From assembly GCA_963667315.1 (NCBI GenBank), contig OY763325.1, positions 2,170,001 through 2,234,000 of the forward strand: a DNA stretch of 64,000 bases. The letters are read 5' to 3'. This DNA is from DAINPP01 sp963667315 (GTDB lineage Bacteria > Thermotogota > Thermotogae > MWEM01). The notes under the pieces are model-generated. The model made no database searches, was not told where the DNA came from, and saw only the letters and a program-made list of their open reading frames with translations. Made by a program: the position numbers and the translations under genes. Within the stretch, counting starts at the first letter, position 1; the number at the start of each line of letters is the position of its first letter. Positions 59,997 to 64,000 of the stretch are shown in pieces.

Positions 59997-60755
59997 TCAC
60001 AAATCGATAAACTTCAGGATTTCATCGATGACCCGTTTCATCTGTTCATAGCGTGAGATTTTTGCTTCACCATCACCGTTCTGTTTGCCGTAATCTCCGA
60101 ACTGTGCATGATTTCCGCCTTCAATGAGTACATATTGCGTGTCGTCCGGAAGATACGCTTTGGCATTGTTCACTTTTTCAACGGTTGAGAGCCCATCTTC
60201 CGATGCATAGATTGAGATAACATCAATGTCCGATTCGGAGAGATCCGAAATTCCCGCAGGATAAGCGCCGAGAAGGATCAATCCCTCCATGACGCCTTCA
60301 TGATTTTTGACATACTGACATCCCATCGCACCCCCGAGAGAATGCCCCGCAAGATACCACGCCTCTATTTCAGGAAATTCTCCTATTACGTCATCTGCTT
60401 TGTTTGAGCCAAAAAAAGCGAGGTTCAGCGGCATTGGAACGATCACGGTCAATATTCCATTTTCCGCTGCGGCAAGGGCTATCTCCGAATAGGCTTTCGG
60501 ATTAACTTTCCCGCCCGGATAGAGAATCAATCCTTTCTGATATGGGGTCACGGGAATGAATTTGATCAATTTATTGTGTATGACGTCAACCATTTCCGTT
60601 CCCTTCATCGCCTCTTCCGAATCTTTTCCCGGCTTTGCCGCATCAGATGCCCAGATAAAAAAACCTGAGAACATGGCAAAAATCACCAATAGGATGATGA
60701 GCAGAAGATTCCGCTTAACGTATAACGAGAGTTTTTGTTTCATCTTTACCTTCAC
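59997..60755 (-). CDS. Membrane-anchored or secreted alpha/beta hydrolase
   Basis: A 252-residue protein with an N-terminal hydrophobic segment (about residues 15-35, signal peptide or anchor) and an alpha/beta hydrolase core: GLILYPGGKVNP, the nucleophile motif AGHSLGGAMG and EGGNHAQFGDYG with the catalytic histidine. The substrate is unknown; the fold covers esterases, lipases and peptidases. The start is probably the GTG at 60755 directly behind GAGGAGGGGA; an ATG 12 bp downstream is less well placed. The PfkB kinase gene follows 67 bp downstream on the same strand. Confidence 0.8.
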   Translation of the reverse strand: MKVKMKQKLSLYVKRNLLLIILLVIFAMFSGFFIWASDAAKPGKDSEEAMKGTEMVDVIHNKLIKFIPVTPYQKGLILYPGGKVNPKAYSEIALAAAENGILTVIVPMPLNLAFFGSNKADDVIGEFPEIEAWYLAGHSLGGAMGCQYVKNHEGVMEGLILLGAYPAGISDLSESDIDVISIYASEDGLSTVEKVNNAKAYLPDDTQYVLIEGGNHAQFGDYGKQNGDGEAKISRYEQMKRVIDEILKFIDL

Positions 60756-61004
60756 TCCCCTCCTCTTTTAAATAGATCGTTTAGTCATCCAATAATCTGA
60801 TTATACAACATCTTCTTTACGCGATCACTTATACTGAACACTTTGAAGAAGATTTAATGCAACTATATATTTCGGGGGAGAAATCTGAATAAACACCCCA
60901 AAAAATACGACTATTTTTTTGTTACCTCAAGCAAAGATTACTATAAACAAGCTAAAACAATCAGGAACCAGCCGTTATAAGTCTTACCCAGGGAGAGTGA
61001 AAGT

Positions 61005-62867
61005 ATGAAGAAAATTAGTTTTATCATTATAATCGATTTTTTTGTTTTAACCCTTTTAGTGGCATCACCTGTCCGGACAGAATTTGATCTTGAAGCGCTC
61101 AACTACACCGATGACATATATCTAAACGGTGTCACGTCCTATATGGACTTATTCTATCCCGTTTATTCCGCGGATAATCTTTCAAATGCGGAGTTCTCAT
61201 TACATTACGCCTTTACACAATTTGTCGGGCTTGACAGTATGTATACCATTTTCGTCAATGATGAACCGATCCACACATTCTATTTTCTCGATTATGAAGG
61301 GGCTATTCGGATTAAAATCCCGGAACACTATCTTGAGCCATCTTCATTGTTGAAAATAACCCTGGCCGTTACGCTGGATTATTCTATCTGCGACAACAAA
61401 CGGATTGAAACAAATGCTCTCTGGGTCAGGATCAGCAGGGAAACGACTTTGTCATACGAGTATGAACCGACCTCTGTCAACACGATTCCTGAATTCTTCT
61501 CCATCTTCAATCCTAAAAAAACGTATAATATCGTCATTAATGACCCGTTAAAGAATATACAGGCGATTGCCAATATCGGCGAGCACCTAGGTTATACGGG
61601 AAAAGCACTTGAACAAACCCCTGTCACCTCATTTTCTACAAGTCTGAACGTCAACAACATCATCCTGACGGATAAAGAGGCGGAATATGCTGTAACAATT
61701 TCACATGAAACCCTGTATCTTGATCCAAATGCGGATGTCTATAATAGTTTTAAACCGTTGTACTATAATTATGCTCCCTCCTCTTCCTTAACCGTTTTAG
61801 AATTAAACGGAACAAAACGAGAAAATTTTGTACCCCTCAGAAGTTTTGGTGTGACAGACAGTAATATCAATGTTGTCTATTCGACTATCAGAAGTTATAA
61901 CTTTGGTATCGATGCCTTTGGGGGTGTCCCGCAAAATACCGAATTAACGCTGAATTTTTCGGTATTTAATCGGTTACACAGTTCAGGAAACACACTTGCC
62001 GTGTTCCTAAACGGTTATCTGTTAAAATCCTACAATCTGAATGACCTGAAAAAAATCATGTATACCGATGTGATTAAAATCCCTTCCGATTATTTCAGCG
62101 CGTTTAATACATTAAGCTTCGAAATGAAAAATATGATGAGCGATTGTGACGAATTTACGATAAAACTTTATCCCAATTCTCCTATCTATTTTTCAGGTGT
62201 TATGCCGTTAGAGAAATTCAAGATTAATGATTTTCCAAACAGTTTGTACGGCAATACACTTTACGTTGTATCTCAAAAAAGCAAAGCATTTGCCGATAAT
62301 CTCCTTAAAATTGCCTTTGAAAAGGGAAAAGCATCGGTTTTCCCCGATAGAGCCTATGTCTTTACAACGGAAGAGATATTGGATCCCAAATTTGATTTTG
62401 AAAAATATGACAGTATCGTCTTCCTCATAAACTCCCAAGAGGTCTCAAAAATCGACAAACTGCTTGATCTCTCGGATTCATTTAAATTGAAAAACAATAA
62501 TGGAGAAATTCTTTTTGATACCGCATCAAACGGCGACTTCAATATCGTTCGCGTTTTTGAATTTGAAGGGTTACCTGCCATTCTCTTTACACATTACGGA
62601 CAAAATTCGCTTAAAATTGACAAAACTTTTGTTTCGGAGATCAAAAGGATTCCGGGAAACCTCGGTATCTTAACCGATCACGAGATGTTCTCCTTTGTCA
62701 TCGGTGATAAAAGCGAGACATTTTTCCTTGAAGCTGATGAAGTCACACAACATGAAAAACTGCTTAAATTTTGGGAAAAATACAGGCTATGGATCATCAT
62801 TGTAATAGCGGCCATAATTCTCATCATCATTCTTATTTCCTATGTAAAGACTTCCAGAGGACGATGA
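61005..62867 (+). CDS. BcsB-like periplasmic exopolysaccharide synthase subunit
   Basis: A 620-residue protein with a signal peptide (FIIIIDFFVLTLLVA), a long periplasmic body and a C-terminal transmembrane helix (about 593-615, rich in I, ending in a basic KTSRGR). The pattern of BcsB is visible: a beta-sandwich, then NVNNIILTD-like region, and the SICDNKRIETNALWVRISRETTLSYEY block, which corresponds to the conserved CDD...W.RI..DS.LSY of BcsB. BcsB guides the nascent glucan out of the membrane synthase. The start ATG of the glycosyltransferase overlaps its stop by ATGA. Cellulose is not certain as product. Confidence 0.82.
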   Translation: MKKISFIIIIDFFVLTLLVASPVRTEFDLEALNYTDDIYLNGVTSYMDLFYPVYSADNLSNAEFSLHYAFTQFVGLDSMYTIFVNDEPIHTFYFLDYEGAIRIKIPEHYLEPSSLLKITLAVTLDYSICDNKRIETNALWVRISRETTLSYEYEPTSVNTIPEFFSIFNPKKTYNIVINDPLKNIQAIANIGEHLGYTGKALEQTPVTSFSTSLNVNNIILTDKEAEYAVTISHETLYLDPNADVYNSFKPLYYNYAPSSSLTVLELNGTKRENFVPLRSFGVTDSNINVVYSTIRSYNFGIDAFGGVPQNTELTLNFSVFNRLHSSGNTLAVFLNGYLLKSYNLNDLKKIMYTDVIKIPSDYFSAFNTLSFEMKNMMSDCDEFTIKLYPNSPIYFSGVMPLEKFKINDFPNSLYGNTLYVVSQKSKAFADNLLKIAFEKGKASVFPDRAYVFTTEEILDPKFDFEKYDSIVFLINSQEVSKIDKLLDLSDSFKLKNNNGEILFDTASNGDFNIVRVFEFEGLPAILFTHYGQNSLKIDKTFVSEIKRIPGNLGILTDHEMFSFVIGDKSETFFLEADEVTQHEKLLKFWEKYRLWIIIVIAAIILIIILISYVKTSRGR

Positions 62868-64000
62868 ATATGAACTCAACCGTAAAGTCTGCCCGGATCG
62901 GTGATATCTGCCTTTCCGAAAAACTGATAACCTCCGGTCAATTGAAGGAAGCACTGGAAATTCAGAAAAAACAGGGGGGTAGAATTGGATGGATACTGAC
63001 AACGCTTGGGTATATCAAGAGAATAGACCTGTTCAGGGTCCTGAGCATTCATTACAATTTGAACTTCGCTACAGCTGATTTCGATAAGATAAAGGGAACG
63101 ATAGATGAAACGCTCAGTGAGCATATATCTAAGGAGAAGAGTCAGGAAATGCAGGCTATTCCCTATCAGTTAACCTCTGATCAAAAAAAACTCATTATTC
63201 TGAACTCATATCCCGGAAATGAACGCACACTCAATTTCTTCAAGCAGCAATTTAACGTTGAAACGGTAGAAGAGTGGGTTGTGACAGATCTGGACATCGT
63301 CGAACTCATTCAGCATATTTATGCACAGAAGCTCGTCGATGATTCGGTATTCGGCTTGTTTTACAGGGCACCGGAAGAGTCCGCCTATCGTGTATTTTCT
63401 AAAGGACAGCTTTTTTTTATGATCTTCATGGTCTTTCTCCTGGGAACGGCATTTTATTTTTCACCCTTTAAAACCATCGGAACATTGATCTTAATCATGC
63501 AGTTTGTTTATCTCATCATGATCCTGTTTAAATTTCTCTTGACGATCAACGGTTCGATTGATGAAGTGGTTTACACGGAAGATATCGACGAATTAAAAAG
63601 CATTCGGGATGATGAACTACCCGTTTACACCGTTCTAATCCCCGTTTTCAAGGAGCCGGAAGTAATCAAAACGCTGATAGAAGCGGTTAAAAAATTTGAT
63701 TACCCCCAAAACAAACTCGACGTTATCCTATTGCTGGAAGAAAAGGACAAAGAAACCTATGAGGCGGCAAAGGCTGCTCAACCGCCTTCTAACTGGCGTT
63801 TTCTCGTGATCCCGCCTTCTCAGCCGCAGACAAAACCAAAGGCCTGCAATTACGGACTTTTCTTTTCCAGGGGAAAATATCTGGTTATATACGACGCCGA
63901 AGATGTTCCCGAACCCGATCAATTGAAAAAGGCTTATCTCGCCTTTAAGCATTCAGATGAATCCTACATCTGTTTTCAGGGAGCCTTAAATTATTTCAAT
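62864..64000 (+). CDS. Glycosyltransferase family 2 with N-terminal MshEN-like domain (cut by window edge)
   Basis: Open from the ATG at 62864 to the window end (379 codons seen). An N-terminal MshEN-like domain (about residues 5-150) starts with ARIGDICLSEKLITSGQL and GGRIGWILTTLGYI, the two-part L/G pattern that binds c-di-GMP in type II secretion-like ATPases. Two transmembrane segments (about 184-225) follow. The GT2 catalytic domain begins YTVLIPVFKEPEVI and reaches KPKACNYGL and YDAEDVP (DxD-like, metal and UDP-sugar binding). The start overlaps the BcsB-like stop. It probably polymerises a polysaccharide when c-di-GMP is bound; NfrB-like proteins carry a similar domain at the other end. 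Confidence 0.8.
   Translation, partial: MNMNSTVKSARIGDICLSEKLITSGQLKEALEIQKKQGGRIGWILTTLGYIKRIDLFRVLSIHYNLNFATADFDKIKGTIDETLSEHISKEKSQEMQAIPYQLTSDQKKLIILNSYPGNERTLNFFKQQFNVETVEEWVVTDLDIVELIQHIYAQKLVDDSVFGLFYRAPEESAYRVFSKGQLFFMIFMVFLLGTAFYFSPFKTIGTLILIMQFVYLIMILFKFLLTINGSIDEVVYTEDIDELKSIRDDELPVYTVLIPVFKEPEVIKTLIEAVKKFDYPQNKLDVILLLEEKDKETYEAAKAAQPPSNWRFLVIPPSQPQTKPKACNYGLFFSRGKYLVIYDAEDVPEPDQLKKAYLAFKHSDESYICFQGALNYFN

Overview
The window looks like a chromosome segment of a moderately AT-rich, probably anaerobic and fermentative, diderm bacterium. ExbB/ExbD/TonB-type genes, a BcsB-like periplasmic protein and several secreted or lipoprotein-like products argue for two membranes. Shine-Dalgarno sequences of the GGAGGTG type, AGA-rich arginine usage and frequent TTG/GTG starts run through the whole window, so I see no obvious foreign island. 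I cannot assign a phylum from the sequence alone. No rRNA, tRNA, CRISPR array or insertion sequence was recognised.

Layout. (1) 1-5265, minus strand: a carbohydrate locus with a GH84-type glycosidase cut by the window edge, two MalG/MalF-type permeases, a solute-binding protein and a ROK regulator whose start is preceded by a 9-bp-arm palindrome. (2) 5628-6194: a lone predicted lipoprotein. (3) 6404-15817, minus strand: a ten-gene run encoding two secreted C69 peptidases, two unknown secreted proteins, a secreted DUF6305-like protein, a DctM-like permease, an unlisted 50-residue membrane protein, an AstE/AspA-like zinc hydrolase, and PgsC- and PgsW-like proteins. No poly-gamma-glutamate ligase (PgsB) is present. 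(4) 16504-31352: a GAF/PAS/GGDEF/EAL protein, a nucleotidyltransferase, a beta-lactamase-fold hydrolase, an amino-acid-type binding protein, an acyltransferase-patatin pair, a giant beta-helix/esterase lipoprotein and a secreted cyanophycinase-like protein. (5) 31823-36884: the dnaK, hspR and clpC stress locus, with a 7-N7-7 palindrome placed between the -35 and -10 of dnaK. (6) 36950-53726: a CheA-like hybrid kinase and CheY-like regulator, coaX, a coiled-coil/TPR protein, glmM-uvrA, a DUF47 protein with mazG-uvrB-exbB-exbD-tonB, and a chemoreceptor. (7) 53746-58950: a duplicated Cys/His protein, a NapH-like iron-sulfur membrane protein with a small secreted partner, an OmpR-type two-component system and a DUF2202 protein. 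(8) 58976-60755: a PfkB sugar kinase and an alpha/beta hydrolase. (9) 61005-64000: BcsB-like protein and the start of a glycosyltransferase with an N-terminal MshEN-like domain, which runs off the window.

How the parts work together. The most striking regulatory signal is a set of 11-bp-spaced TAAG repeats upstream of both the DUF2202 gene (four units) and the iron-sulfur gene (two units). In both cases the last repeat lies at exactly the same distance from a -10 hexamer, and the genes flank an OmpR/PhoB-family two-component system, so a local regulon is likely. The DnaK/HspR/ClpC locus looks self-contained, with regulator, palindrome and an internal terminator. The c-di-GMP enzyme at 16504 and the MshEN-like glycosyltransferase at 62864 may be two ends of one exopolysaccharide control circuit. 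The PgsC/PgsW cluster without a ligase is the best candidate for an undescribed system: its gene content suggests release, uptake or envelope processing of glutamyl or other short peptides rather than polymer synthesis.
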